This document shows positions 16,730 to 24,763 of a stretch of DNA of 64,000 nucleotides, piece after piece (position 1 is the first letter of the stretch; each line of letters opens with the position of its first letter). The notes under the pieces were generated by a model, which saw nothing but the letters and a program-made list of their open reading frames with translations, was not told the origin of the DNA and did no database searches. A program made the translations under genes and the position numbers. This stretch comes from Bog-756 sp038210245 (GTDB taxonomy: Bacteria; Actinomycetota; Acidimicrobiia; Acidimicrobiales; RAAP-2), in NCBI GenBank assembly GCA_038210245.1, contig JBBQWW010000002.1, forward strand, positions 78,434 through 142,433, written 5' to 3'.

Positions 16730-17410
16730 GTGACCGTGTCCGGGACCGACACTACGGCGATCCCTGCTCCACCGGCTGATGGGAACGGTCCGCCCGCCGA
16801 TCCGGACCGTCCGGAGGCCACCTCGTCCCCGAACCCAGGGGGCCGCCGCCCGCACAAGCTCCGGGCCTTGATCATCGGGTGTGTGATCGCCGCCGCACTG
16901 GCCGTCTTCCTCTTCGTGGGCCTCGGGTCGTCGTCCTCGTCGGGGCCCTCCGGCCCGGTGGTGGGCATCGGCAGCGAGGCCCCCGGGTTCTCGCTGCCCT
17001 CGCTCACCGGCGGCACCGCCGTCGACCTCCACGCCTTGGGCAAGAGCACCCACCATCCGGTGGTCCTCAACTTCTTCGCCTCGTGGTGCGGCCCGTGTCA
17101 GGAGGAGACCCCGTTGTTGGCCCGGACGGCGGCGGCCCAGCAGGCCCAGGGTTCACCGGTGCGCTTCGTCGGCGTGGACGTCAACGATCCGTCACCCGAC
17201 GCCCTGGCCTTCGTGCAGAAGTCGGGGATCGCCTACCCCGTGGGCGTCGACCGGACCTTCAACGTGACCAGTGGAAAGTACGCCCTCTACGGCCTGCCCC
17301 AGACGTTCTTCATCGACGCCCAGGGCCGGGTGGTCGGCCGTGTCCAGGGCGCGGTCACGAAGGCCGAGCTCGATCAGTGGCTGCACAAGCTGGGTGGTTC
17401 CTCAGCCTGA
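16730..17410 (+). CDS. Membrane-anchored TlpA/ResA-like thioredoxin
   Basis: 227-residue protein with a disordered Pro-rich cytoplasmic start, one transmembrane anchor at about residues 44-66 (LRALIIGCVIAAALAVFLFV) and an extracytoplasmic thioredoxin fold. The active site WCGPC is at residues 119-123 and the cis-Pro region is GLPQTFFID. It probably keeps Cys residues of cytochromes or oxidase assembly factors reduced outside the membrane. The GTG start is three bases after the ctaB stop, so the two are likely co-translated. Confidence 0.9.
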   Translation: MTVSGTDTTAIPAPPADGNGPPADPDRPEATSSPNPGGRRPHKLRALIIGCVIAAALAVFLFVGLGSSSSSGPSGPVVGIGSEAPGFSLPSLTGGTAVDLHALGKSTHHPVVLNFFASWCGPCQEETPLLARTAAAQQAQGSPVRFVGVDVNDPSPDALAFVQKSGIAYPVGVDRTFNVTSGKYALYGLPQTFFIDAQGRVVGRVQGAVTKAELDQWLHKLGGSSA

Positions 17411-17443
17411 ATCACCCGTCGGCCACCCGCACCCGACGCCGGC

Positions 17444-18184
17444 TCACTCCCAGCGGAAGGTGAGCCCGGCCACCAAGGGGGCGGCCACCGCCCACACCAC
17501 CAGCACCAACCAGTCGCGGCCCGACACCGCGGTCCCGTGGCCCAGCGCTCCGTGGAGGGCATCGGACAGGGCGGAGGCCGGCAGAACCTTGGCGATGTCG
17601 GCCAGGCCGGTGGGCAGCTTGCCCAGGGGGATGAGCATGCCGCCGAGGAGCAGCAGCACCACGAAGAGCCCGTTGACCACGGCCAGGTTGACCAGCGGCT
17701 TGAGGGTCCCGGCCAGAATGAGCCCGATCCCCCCGAAGGCCACGGTCCCGAGCACCATGGCACCCACGGCCGCCCCGACCAGGGCCTCGGCCCCGCCCGG
17801 GCCCCCGGGGTTCCACCCGAGGGCGTAGCCCACCGCCACCAGCACGGCGGCCTGGAGCAGTTCGACAGCGATGATGGCGATGATCTTGGCCGCCAGCAGC
17901 CGGGGACGGCCGAGGGGAGTGGAGCCCAACCGTTTGAGCACGCCGTAGCCCCGCTCGAACCCGGTGCCGATCCCAAGGGCGGTCATGGCCGTGGACATGA
18001 CGGCCAGGGCCAGGATCCCCGGGACCAGGAAGTCCACCGGATGCCGGGTCCCGGTGGGGAGGACGTGGACCGCCGAGAAGAACAGCAGGAACACCACCGG
18101 GATACCCAGCGTGAGGAACAGGGTCTCCCCGTTGGTGAACAGCATGGTGATCTCGGCCCGCAGCTGGGCGTTGAGTGCCCTCAC
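17444..18184 (-). CDS. ABC-2 type transporter permease
   Basis: About 246 residues with six hydrophobic segments, matching the ABC-2 exporter fold (GIPVVFLLFFSAVHV, FLVPGILALAVMSTAM, LPASALSDALHGAL). It is the membrane partner of the ATPase encoded just upstream. The GTG start at 18184 overlaps the ATPase stop (GTGA). Substrate unknown; such two-gene exporters often move drugs, lipids or antibiotics. Confidence 0.9.
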   Translation of the reverse strand: MRALNAQLRAEITMLFTNGETLFLTLGIPVVFLLFFSAVHVLPTGTRHPVDFLVPGILALAVMSTAMTALGIGTGFERGYGVLKRLGSTPLGRPRLLAAKIIAIIAVELLQAAVLVAVGYALGWNPGGPGGAEALVGAAVGAMVLGTVAFGGIGLILAGTLKPLVNLAVVNGLFVVLLLLGGMLIPLGKLPTGLADIAKVLPASALSDALHGALGHGTAVSGRDWLVLVVWAVAAPLVAGLTFRWE

Positions 18185-19251
18185 CGGTGCGCTCCCGGCG
18201 AGCGCCGCCCCGACCGACCCCGCGACCGACGCCGACCCGACAGAGCCGCGCCGGGGGCCGGGGCGTCGCTGCGGGCACCGGTGATGGACAGGTAGGCCTC
18301 CTCGAGGGACTGTCCGGTGCGGAGGTCGCCGAGGGACAGGTCCCGCTCGGCCAGCCAGCTGGCCAGGGCGGCCACTACCGCGGGGCTGGACACCCCGGCC
18401 GGGGCCAGGAGGCGGTAGGCGCCGGGCCGCTCCTCGGTGACGGTGGCGCCGGCGGATCCTCCGTCCACGCGCTCGACGAGGTCGGCGGCCAGGCCGACGG
18501 TGTCGATGCCGGGCCGGGTGGAGAACCGGATGGACCCGTCGGCCGTTCCCGAGGCCAACTCGGCCGGGGAGCCCTCGGCCAGTATCCGGCCGTGGTCGAT
18601 GATGACCACGTGGTCGGCCAGGCGCTCCGCCTCGGCCAGCTCGTGGGTGGTCAGGATCACGCAGATGCCCTTCTCCCGTTGGGCGGCGATGATGTCGCGC
18701 ACCACCAGGCGTCCCTCGGGATCGACGCCGGCCGTGGGCTCGTCGAGGAAGACCACCTGGGGCTTCCCCACCAGGGCCAGGGCCAGGGCCAGGCGCTGCT
18801 GCTCGCCCCCGGACAGCCGTCGCCACGGGGTGCGCCGGACCGCCGACAGGCCTACCAGGTCGAGCAGGCGGTCCGGGTCCTCGGCGTCGTCGTAGTACCG
18901 GGCGAACAGGTGCAGGACCTGGGCCGGCCCGAGCATGGGATAGACCCCACCCTTCTGCAGCATCACGCCGATGCGGGCCACCAGGGCCCCGTGGTCGGCC
19001 ACGGGATCGAGGCCGAGCACACGGGCCGACCCGGACTCGATGGGCCGGTACCCCTCCAGGGCCTCCACCGTGCTCGTCTTGCCCGCACCGTTCGGGCCCA
19101 GCAGGGCCACCACCTGGCCGGCGCGGGCCACGAAGGAGAGGCGGTCGACGGCCAGGGTCTTGCCGTACCGGATGACCACCTCGTTACAGGCCACCGCGGG
19201 GGTGCCGACCGCAGCCGTCGGCTCGCCGGTCTGATCGTTGGCGTGGTCCAC
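18181..19251 (-). CDS. ABC transporter ATP-binding protein
   Basis: 356-residue exporter ATPase of the DrrA type. Walker A is GPNGAGKT, the signature LSGGEQQR, Walker B VVFLDEPTAG and the switch His TTHEL. A C-terminal extension of about 120 residues ends in a basic RSRGRSGRRSPG tail. It drives the permease encoded immediately downstream. Only 28 bases separate its GTG start from the divergent serS start, so the two promoters must overlap. Confidence 0.93.
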   Translation of the reverse strand: MDHANDQTGEPTAAVGTPAVACNEVVIRYGKTLAVDRLSFVARAGQVVALLGPNGAGKTSTVEALEGYRPIESGSARVLGLDPVADHGALVARIGVMLQKGGVYPMLGPAQVLHLFARYYDDAEDPDRLLDLVGLSAVRRTPWRRLSGGEQQRLALALALVGKPQVVFLDEPTAGVDPEGRLVVRDIIAAQREKGICVILTTHELAEAERLADHVVIIDHGRILAEGSPAELASGTADGSIRFSTRPGIDTVGLAADLVERVDGGSAGATVTEERPGAYRLLAPAGVSSPAVVAALASWLAERDLSLGDLRTGQSLEEAYLSITGARSDAPAPGAALSGRRRSRGRSGRRSPGAHR

Positions 19252-19279
19252 GGGTGGTCACGCTACCGTTGTGCCCGAC

Positions 19280-20569
19280 ATGATCGATATCCGCCTGGTG
19301 AGAGACGACCTGACGTCGGTGAAGGCCGCCCTTGCCCGTCGGGGGGTGGATCCCTCCGAGCTCGACCGGTTGGTCGACCTCGACCAGCAGGCCCGGGCGG
19401 CCATCGGCCACCGCGACGACTATCGGGCCGAGGTAAAAGTGCTCTCCAAGCAGGTAGGCCAGGCCCGCAAATCAGGCGACACGGCGCTGGCCGAGCAGCT
19501 CACCGACCGCAGTCGGCAGCTGGGGGAGGAGGAGCGGGCCCTCCACGCCGTGGCCGAGGCCGCCCAGCACGAGGTCCGAGAGGCCCTGCTGTACCTGCCC
19601 AACCTGCCCTCCCCCGACGCCCCTGACGGCGTCGGGCCCGACGACAACGTGGAGGTCCGGTCGTGGCCGGAGACCACACCGACCTACGGCGAGGCCCAGC
19701 GGGTGCCCCACTGGGAGATCGGCGCCGAGCTGGGCCTCTTGGACATGGAGCGGGGAGCCAAGCTGTCCGGCTCGATGTTCCCCCTCTACCGTGGCTTCGG
19801 CGCCCGACTGATCCGGGCGCTGTCGGCCTTCGCCCTCGACAGCCACGCCGACGCCTTCGAGGAGGTCCGGCCGCCGACCATGGTGCTGACCGAGACCATG
19901 GTCTCCACCGGCCACCTGCCCAAGTTCGAGGAGGAGGCGTACCACCTCGAACGAGACGACCTGTGGGCCATTCCGACGGCGGAGGTGCCGCTCACCTCAA
20001 TGTGGCGCGGCGACATCCTGGAGGAGTCGACCCTCCCGCTCCGGCTCACCGCCGCCACCGCCTGCTTCCGCCGCGAGGCCGGGGCGGCCGGCCGCGACAC
20101 CCGCGGCCTCCTCCGGGTCCACGAGTTCGACAAGGTGGAGCTCTTCGCCTACACGACCCCCGAACAGGCCCCGGCCCAGTTGGACGACATGGTGACCCGG
20201 GCCGGGCGGTTGCTGCAGGATCTGGGTCTCCAGTACCGGGTGCTCGACCTGTGCGCGGGGGACATGGGCAACTCGGCCGCCCGGACCTTCGATCTGGAGG
20301 TCTACTCCCCGGGAGTGGACATGTGGCTGGAGGTCTCCTCGGTCAGCTGGTGCAGCGACTACCAGTCCCGGCGGGCCACCATCCGCTACCGGCCCTCGGG
20401 CGGAGGCGGACCGGTGCTGGTGCACACGCTCAACGGGTCGGCCCTGGCCTGGGCCCGCATCTGGGCTGCCCTGGTGGAGACGGGCCGACAGGCCGACGGA
20501 TCGGTGGTCCTGCCCGACGTGCTGGCCCCCTACCTCCGGGGCCAGACGGTCATCCCCGCCGCGGGCTAG
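19280..20569 (+). CDS. serS: Seryl-tRNA synthetase
   Basis: Class II synthetase of 429 residues. The N-terminal coiled-coil arm (residues 1-100) binds the tRNA long variable arm. Motif 2 is TACFRREAGAAGRDTRGL followed by RVHEFDKVE, and motif 3 lies near LNGSALAWAR. ATG 19280 has no ribosome site; TACCGT (19264-19269) lies ten bases upstream, suggesting a leaderless or nearly leaderless mRNA. Confidence 0.97.
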   Translation: MIDIRLVRDDLTSVKAALARRGVDPSELDRLVDLDQQARAAIGHRDDYRAEVKVLSKQVGQARKSGDTALAEQLTDRSRQLGEEERALHAVAEAAQHEVREALLYLPNLPSPDAPDGVGPDDNVEVRSWPETTPTYGEAQRVPHWEIGAELGLLDMERGAKLSGSMFPLYRGFGARLIRALSAFALDSHADAFEEVRPPTMVLTETMVSTGHLPKFEEEAYHLERDDLWAIPTAEVPLTSMWRGDILEESTLPLRLTAATACFRREAGAAGRDTRGLLRVHEFDKVELFAYTTPEQAPAQLDDMVTRAGRLLQDLGLQYRVLDLCAGDMGNSAARTFDLEVYSPGVDMWLEVSSVSWCSDYQSRRATIRYRPSGGGGPVLVHTLNGSALAWARIWAALVETGRQADGSVVLPDVLAPYLRGQTVIPAAG

Positions 20570-20588
20570 GCCCGGCACGGAACGGGCC
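20569..20588. terminator. Hairpin between convergent serS and response-regulator genes
   Basis: GGCCCG (20569-20574) and CGGGCC (20583-20588) form a perfect 6-bp stem with an 8-base loop, occupying the whole gap between two convergent genes. No T-tract follows. A bidirectional terminator is plausible but not proven. Confidence 0.35.
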
Positions 20589-20591
20589 GGC

Positions 20592-21455
20592 TCAGATGCG
20601 AGGTGCGTCGAACCGGTAGCCGACGCCCCGGATGGTGGTGATCAGCTTGGGGGAGGAGGGATCCTCTTCGATGTGGGTGCGCAGGCGCTTGATGTGGACG
20701 TCGAGCGTCTTGGTGTCGCCGAAGTAGTCGGAGCCCCACACCCGGTCGATCAGCACGTCCCGGGTCAGCAGCCGGCCGGCGTTCTCCATCAGCAGGGAGA
20801 GGAGCTCGAACTCCTTGCGCCGGAGGTGGACATCCTCGCCGCGGATGAACACGAGGTGGCGGTCGGGGTCGATCTGGATTCCCCCGGCCTCGAGCACCGC
20901 GCTGCCGGTCCGACGGTCGGTGGAGCGCCGGGCGGAGCCGCCCGGGGATCCGTCCGGCGCGTCCCCTCCGAGCGACCCTTCGCCGCCCGGGGTCCGCCGC
21001 AGCACGGCCCGCATACGGGCCACCAACTCGCGCAGCCGGTAGGGCTTGGCCACGTAGTCGTCCGCTCCGACCTCGAGGCCCACCACCGTGTCGATCTCGG
21101 TGCCCTTGGCCGTGACCATGATGATCGGCACCGACGACTGGGCCCGGATAGACCGGCAGACGTCGATCCCCGACAGTCGGGGCAGCATCAGGTCCAACAG
21201 GACGAGGTCGGGCTCCTCCTCGGCGAACAGGCGGAGGGCCTCGTTGCCGTCCCGGGCCACGGTCAGCTCGAAGCCCTCGCGGGCCAGGCCGATGACCAGC
21301 GCTTCGACGAAGGACTCGTCGTCCTCGGCCAGCAGCACCTTGATCAGGTTCTGGTCGGTGGCTGAGCCGTCGGTGGCCTTGTCGGCCCTGGCCGGTGTCG
21401 ACGACCCGACTCCCGCATTGTCGGCCTTGTCGGGCTTGTCGGTCCTGGCACTCAC
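20592..21455 (-). CDS. OmpR-family response regulator (RegX3-like)
   Basis: 287 residues. The receiver domain has the phospho-acceptor Asp88 in LVLLDLMLP, the acidic pair in LLAEDDE and Lys in VAKPY. A roughly 40-residue Gly/Ser/Arg-rich linker follows, then an OmpR/PhoB winged helix (FELLSLLMENAG, VWGSDYFGDTKTLDVHIKRL). About 35 disordered residues precede the receiver. The GTG start overlaps the kinase stop (GTGA). By analogy with SenX3/RegX3 it may respond to phosphate; no Pho-box was identified. Confidence 0.9.
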   Translation of the reverse strand: MSARTDKPDKADNAGVGSSTPARADKATDGSATDQNLIKVLLAEDDESFVEALVIGLAREGFELTVARDGNEALRLFAEEEPDLVLLDLMLPRLSGIDVCRSIRAQSSVPIIMVTAKGTEIDTVVGLEVGADDYVAKPYRLRELVARMRAVLRRTPGGEGSLGGDAPDGSPGGSARRSTDRRTGSAVLEAGGIQIDPDRHLVFIRGEDVHLRRKEFELLSLLMENAGRLLTRDVLIDRVWGSDYFGDTKTLDVHIKRLRTHIEEDPSSPKLITTIRGVGYRFDAPRI

Positions 21456-22690
21456 GAGGCGTACTCCGGGGGACTGGGAAGGATGAGGGTGAACGTCGAG
21501 CCCTCTCCCTCCCGCGAGTCGACCTCGACCCGACCCTGGTGGTTGCTGGCCACGTGGCGGACGATGGAGAGCCCCAGGCCGGTGCCGCCCGAGTCGCGGC
21601 TGCGCCCGTGGTCGACCCGGTAGAAGCGCTCGAAGATGCGGTCGAGATCACGGGCCGGGATCCCGACCCCGGAGTCGGTCACCGACAGCCGAACCTCGCC
21701 GTTGAGCCGCTCGCCCGAGACCTTCACGAAGGCGTCCGCGTAGGAGAAGGTCACGGCGTTCTCGAGGAGGCTGTGCATGGCCGAGACGAGTTGGCGGCGG
21801 TCGCCGAGCACGTGAACCGGGGGACTGGGCTCATTGAGCTCAATGGTAATGCGCCGCTGCTCGGCCGCCGACCGGACGCGCTCGACGGCTTCGGCCATGA
21901 CCAGGTTCACGTAGATGGGTTCGCGAGGAGGAGCCTCCTCCGATTCGATCCGGCTGAGGTCGAGCAGATCGTCGATGATGCGGCTGACCCGGAAGGCCTC
22001 GGTGTGGATGCGCGAGGCCAGGCGTTGGGCCACCTCGGGATCGGGCTCGACGGTGAGGGTCTCGGCCAGCAGCCCGAGGGCACCGATCGGGGTCTTGAGC
22101 TCGTGGCTGACATTGGCCACGAAGTCGCGGCGTACCTCTTCCAGGCGACGGCGGTCGGACACGTCCTCGATGATGGCGATCACCCCGAGGGGCCGTCGGC
22201 CGTCGTCGATCAGGCGGGTCCGCACGGTGAGGGTCTGTCGGGGCGGGCCGTAGAGGTCGAGAGTGCGCTCGGCCGACCCGTCGGTCCAGGCGTTCTCGAG
22301 GAGCTCGGTGACCGCCTGGGCAGCCAGGGCGTCCCCGTGGCGGTTGTTCATCAGGCCGGTGGCCCGGGCGTTCTGGAAGGCGATGTCGCCGTTCTCGTCG
22401 CACACGATGACCCCCTGGGGAAGGGTGTCGAGCGCCCGACGCAGTCGGATGGCGTCCGAGCTGGACTCGGTCACCGCCTCGGCGGCCTCCCCGGTGACCT
22501 TCTCGAGGTGGCCGAGGATCGGCTCGATCCCGCCCTCGTCAGGGGGCTCCACGCCGAGCCGGTTGGACAGGGCCACCAGCCGCTGCTGGAGGGCACGGCG
22601 ACCGGCCCGCCGACCCAGACGGGCGGCGATGATCACGGCCAGGACGGCTACAACGCCAACGACGATGTACCCGATGACGTACGGCTTCAC
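21452..22690 (-). CDS. Sensor histidine kinase (SenX3/PhoR-like)
   Basis: 412 residues, close to the length of mycobacterial SenX3. One N-terminal membrane segment (residues 4-23) is followed by a PAS-like domain (LPQGVIVCDENGDIAFQN), a HisKA dimerisation domain with His196 in VSHELKTP, and an ATPase domain (LLENAVTF, DSGVGIP, GGTGLGLSI). Phosphotransfer partner is the coupled response regulator. The start codon is GTG. The 118-base gap to the next gene is AT-rich and holds the divergent promoter. Confidence 0.92.
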   Translation of the reverse strand: MKPYVIGYIVVGVVAVLAVIIAARLGRRAGRRALQQRLVALSNRLGVEPPDEGGIEPILGHLEKVTGEAAEAVTESSSDAIRLRRALDTLPQGVIVCDENGDIAFQNARATGLMNNRHGDALAAQAVTELLENAWTDGSAERTLDLYGPPRQTLTVRTRLIDDGRRPLGVIAIIEDVSDRRRLEEVRRDFVANVSHELKTPIGALGLLAETLTVEPDPEVAQRLASRIHTEAFRVSRIIDDLLDLSRIESEEAPPREPIYVNLVMAEAVERVRSAAEQRRITIELNEPSPPVHVLGDRRQLVSAMHSLLENAVTFSYADAFVKVSGERLNGEVRLSVTDSGVGIPARDLDRIFERFYRVDHGRSRDSGGTGLGLSIVRHVASNHQGRVEVDSREGEGSTFTLILPSPPEYAS

Positions 22691-22751
22691 TGCCTAAGCA
22701 TGGCAGGCCGTCGCCCAATTCGTGGGCATGCGTAGAACGCTGTAGGAAAAC

Positions 22752-22767
22752 TTATGAAATAACATAA
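22752..22767. promoter_or_regulatory. Inverted repeat TTATG-N6-CATAA in divergent gap
   Basis: Perfect 5-bp arms in a strikingly AT-rich stretch between the sensor kinase gene and the type IV secretion-like operon. It lies just upstream of the operon's -35 element. It could be an operator for the operon, for the kinase genes, or for both. The binding protein is unknown. Confidence 0.4.
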
Positions 22768-22773
22768 AAAGTA

Positions 22774-22802
22774 TTGAAAAGTGTCAAAAGGATCCGTACG
22801 CT
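22774..22802 (+). promoter_or_regulatory. Promoter of the type IV secretion-like operon (leaderless)
   Basis: TTGAAA (22774-22779) and TACGCT (22797-22802) are separated by 17 bases. The ATG of the first gene begins only six bases after the -10, so transcription should start at or beside the start codon. No ribosome-binding site is present. The five following genes have gaps of two bases or less, or overlap, so this promoter can serve all of them. Confidence 0.65.
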
Positions 22803-22808
22803 GAGCGC

Positions 22809-23207
22809 ATGCCCGCCGACCTCCTCCCCGCACTGCTCCCCGCCCTCCGAACCTTCCCGGCGGCCCACGTTCCCGAGGGCGTGGGTGCCGTGGCCATGAC
22901 AGCCCATCGGGCTCTCACCGGCCTGCTGGCCGACATCCCGACCATGACACCCGAGTCCAGTCAGCTCCCGGGGGGTGACCTCCTCCAGAAGCTGATGGAC
23001 GGCCTGCAGTTCTGGGCCCTGGCCCTGGCCCTCGTCGGCCTGGTCATCGGCGCGGCGGCCTGGGCCCTCGGCTCGCACGGTCAGAACTACCAGCAGACGT
23101 TCGTGGGGCGGCGAGCCGTCCTCATCTCGGGATTTGCCGCCCTGCTCATCGGGGCGGGCCCCGGAATCGTCTCCTTCTTCTACAACGCCGGATCCGGCGT
23201 CCACTGA
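22809..23207 (+). CDS. Small two-helix membrane protein, VirB2/pilin-like
   Basis: 132 residues. A hydrophobic N-terminal region is followed by two clear membrane helices (FWALALALVGLVIGAAAWAL and VLISGFAALLIGAGPGIVSF) joined by a short polar loop (GSHGQNYQQ). The size, topology and first position of a type IV secretion-like operon match VirB2/TrbC-type or PrgF-like proteins. The assignment rests on topology and neighbours, not on a diagnostic motif. Leaderless start at ATG 22809. Confidence 0.6.
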   Translation: MPADLLPALLPALRTFPAAHVPEGVGAVAMTAHRALTGLLADIPTMTPESSQLPGGDLLQKLMDGLQFWALALALVGLVIGAAAWALGSHGQNYQQTFVGRRAVLISGFAALLIGAGPGIVSFFYNAGSGVH

Positions 23208-23209
23208 CG

Positions 23210-24763
23210 GTGAGTGCCCTCGCCACCATCCCCGGGCTCCCCGGCGCGGGCTGTCCGGCCGCCGCCGCCGCCCTGACCGCTACGGGGCTGGGTCCGGTGT
23301 GCCAGGTGGTCTCGACCGTGTCCGGCGCCGCTGGTGCGGCGGCCTCCCAGGTGGCCGGGGCGGGAGTCAGCAGTGTGCTCGGCGACCTCGGCTCCTGGGT
23401 GGCCGAAGGCGCCTCCTGGCTGCTGGCCCAGATCGGGTCGGTGATCGGCGACACCACCGGCATCGACCTGGGCGCCTCATGGTTCGGTGCTCACTACGGA
23501 ACCATGGCCGGGCTGGCCGCGGTGGTCATCGTGCCCCTCCTGCTGCTCGGGATCATGCAGTCCGTCTTCCGGCAGAGCCTCTCCTCGCTGCTGCGCTCCG
23601 TGCTGGTGAACGTCCCCCTGGCCATCCTGCTGACCGCGGTGGCCGTCAAACTGGTCCAACTGGGGATCTCGGTGACCGACGCCATGAGCACGGCGGTGGC
23701 CCACGGTGCCGGGCTCGACACGGGCCACTTCATGACGTCGGTGATCACCGGTCTCTCGCCGGTCTCTGCGGCCGGACAGCCGTCGACCCCGGGCTTCGTG
23801 CTCTTCCTCGGGTCCCTGGCTGTGGTGGTCGGGGCGGTGCTGGTGTGGATCGAGCTCCTCATCCGGGCCGCCGCCGTCTACGTCGCCGTGCTCTTCCTCC
23901 CCCTGGCCCTGGCCAGCCTGGCCTGGCCGGCCATCGCCCACTGGAGTCGGCGCCTCGTCGACACCCTGGTGGCCCTGATCTTGGGGAAGTTCGTGATCGT
24001 CTCGGTCCTGAGCTTGGCGGCCGGTGCCCTGGCCGGTGGCGCGGGATCGACACCCAGCGGGGCGTCGCCCGGCTCCGGTGGGGAAGGCGGCTTCTCCGCG
24101 GTGCTCGGTGGTGCAGCCCTACTCCTGTTGTCGGCGCTCTCCCCGTGGGCCCTCTTCCGACTGCTCCCGTTCGTGGAGGCCGGGGCGGTGGGCCATCTCG
24201 AGGGCCTCGGCCACCGCGCCCGTCAGTCGGCCACCATCCCCGTGCGCGGCCTGGCCCAGACGGCCATGCGGATGACCGCCGCCGGGGCCTTCGCCTCCCA
24301 GGGTGCGGCCATGGCCGGCGGCGCCTTGGGTGGGTCGATGGGCAGCGGCGGTGGGGGCGGCGGAGGCGGAAGTCGTCGCGGAGTGAGCGGCGGCGGAGTC
24401 CCGGGTGGCGGCGGTGGTGGTGGCCGTGGGTCGTCGGGAGGCGGACCGGACCTCGGGCCGTCGTCGGTGGAGACCACCGGAGTCGGCACCATGGATCCTC
24501 CCGGTCACGGGATCCCCCTGCACGACGTCCATCCCGGGGCCACCGCCGTGGCCAACGGCCTCGTTCGCCGGGATCGGGAAGGGGACGGCGGTGGCCCGGG
24601 AGCGACCGCTCCCCCGGACCCCACGGAGCTGAAGCCGTTGCCGAGGCAGTCCGGGGCCCTCTGGGACGACTACCTGGGTCGGGACCGGCTCGGCATCAAG
24701 CTGGTGACCAAGCCGATGGCCCGACGGGACCTACCGGGCGGCCAGGGCCCCACCGGTGGCTGA
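23210..24763 (+). CDS. TrbL/VirB6-like multispanning protein
   Basis: 517 residues. Residues 80-350 contain about six to seven hydrophobic segments (AGLAAVVIVPLLLLGIM, VLFLGSLAVVVGAVLVWIEL, AVYVAVLFLPLALASLAWP), the pattern of TrbL/VirB6 inner-membrane channel components. The C-terminal 170 residues are soluble, with long Gly-rich runs around residues 375-410, a likely disordered cytoplasmic tail. GTG start two bases after the previous stop. Its stop overlaps the next start by eight bases. Confidence 0.7.
   Translation: MSALATIPGLPGAGCPAAAAALTATGLGPVCQVVSTVSGAAGAAASQVAGAGVSSVLGDLGSWVAEGASWLLAQIGSVIGDTTGIDLGASWFGAHYGTMAGLAAVVIVPLLLLGIMQSVFRQSLSSLLRSVLVNVPLAILLTAVAVKLVQLGISVTDAMSTAVAHGAGLDTGHFMTSVITGLSPVSAAGQPSTPGFVLFLGSLAVVVGAVLVWIELLIRAAAVYVAVLFLPLALASLAWPAIAHWSRRLVDTLVALILGKFVIVSVLSLAAGALAGGAGSTPSGASPGSGGEGGFSAVLGGAALLLLSALSPWALFRLLPFVEAGAVGHLEGLGHRARQSATIPVRGLAQTAMRMTAAGAFASQGAAMAGGALGGSMGSGGGGGGGGSRRGVSGGGVPGGGGGGGRGSSGGGPDLGPSSVETTGVGTMDPPGHGIPLHDVHPGATAVANGLVRRDREGDGGGPGATAPPDPTELKPLPRQSGALWDDYLGRDRLGIKLVTKPMARRDLPGGQGPTGG

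Noticed and set aside
17444..18826. Permease with a 200-residue N-terminal extension
   Set aside because: The extra sequence is the ATPase gene read in another frame. The GTGA overlap at 18184 gives the real start.
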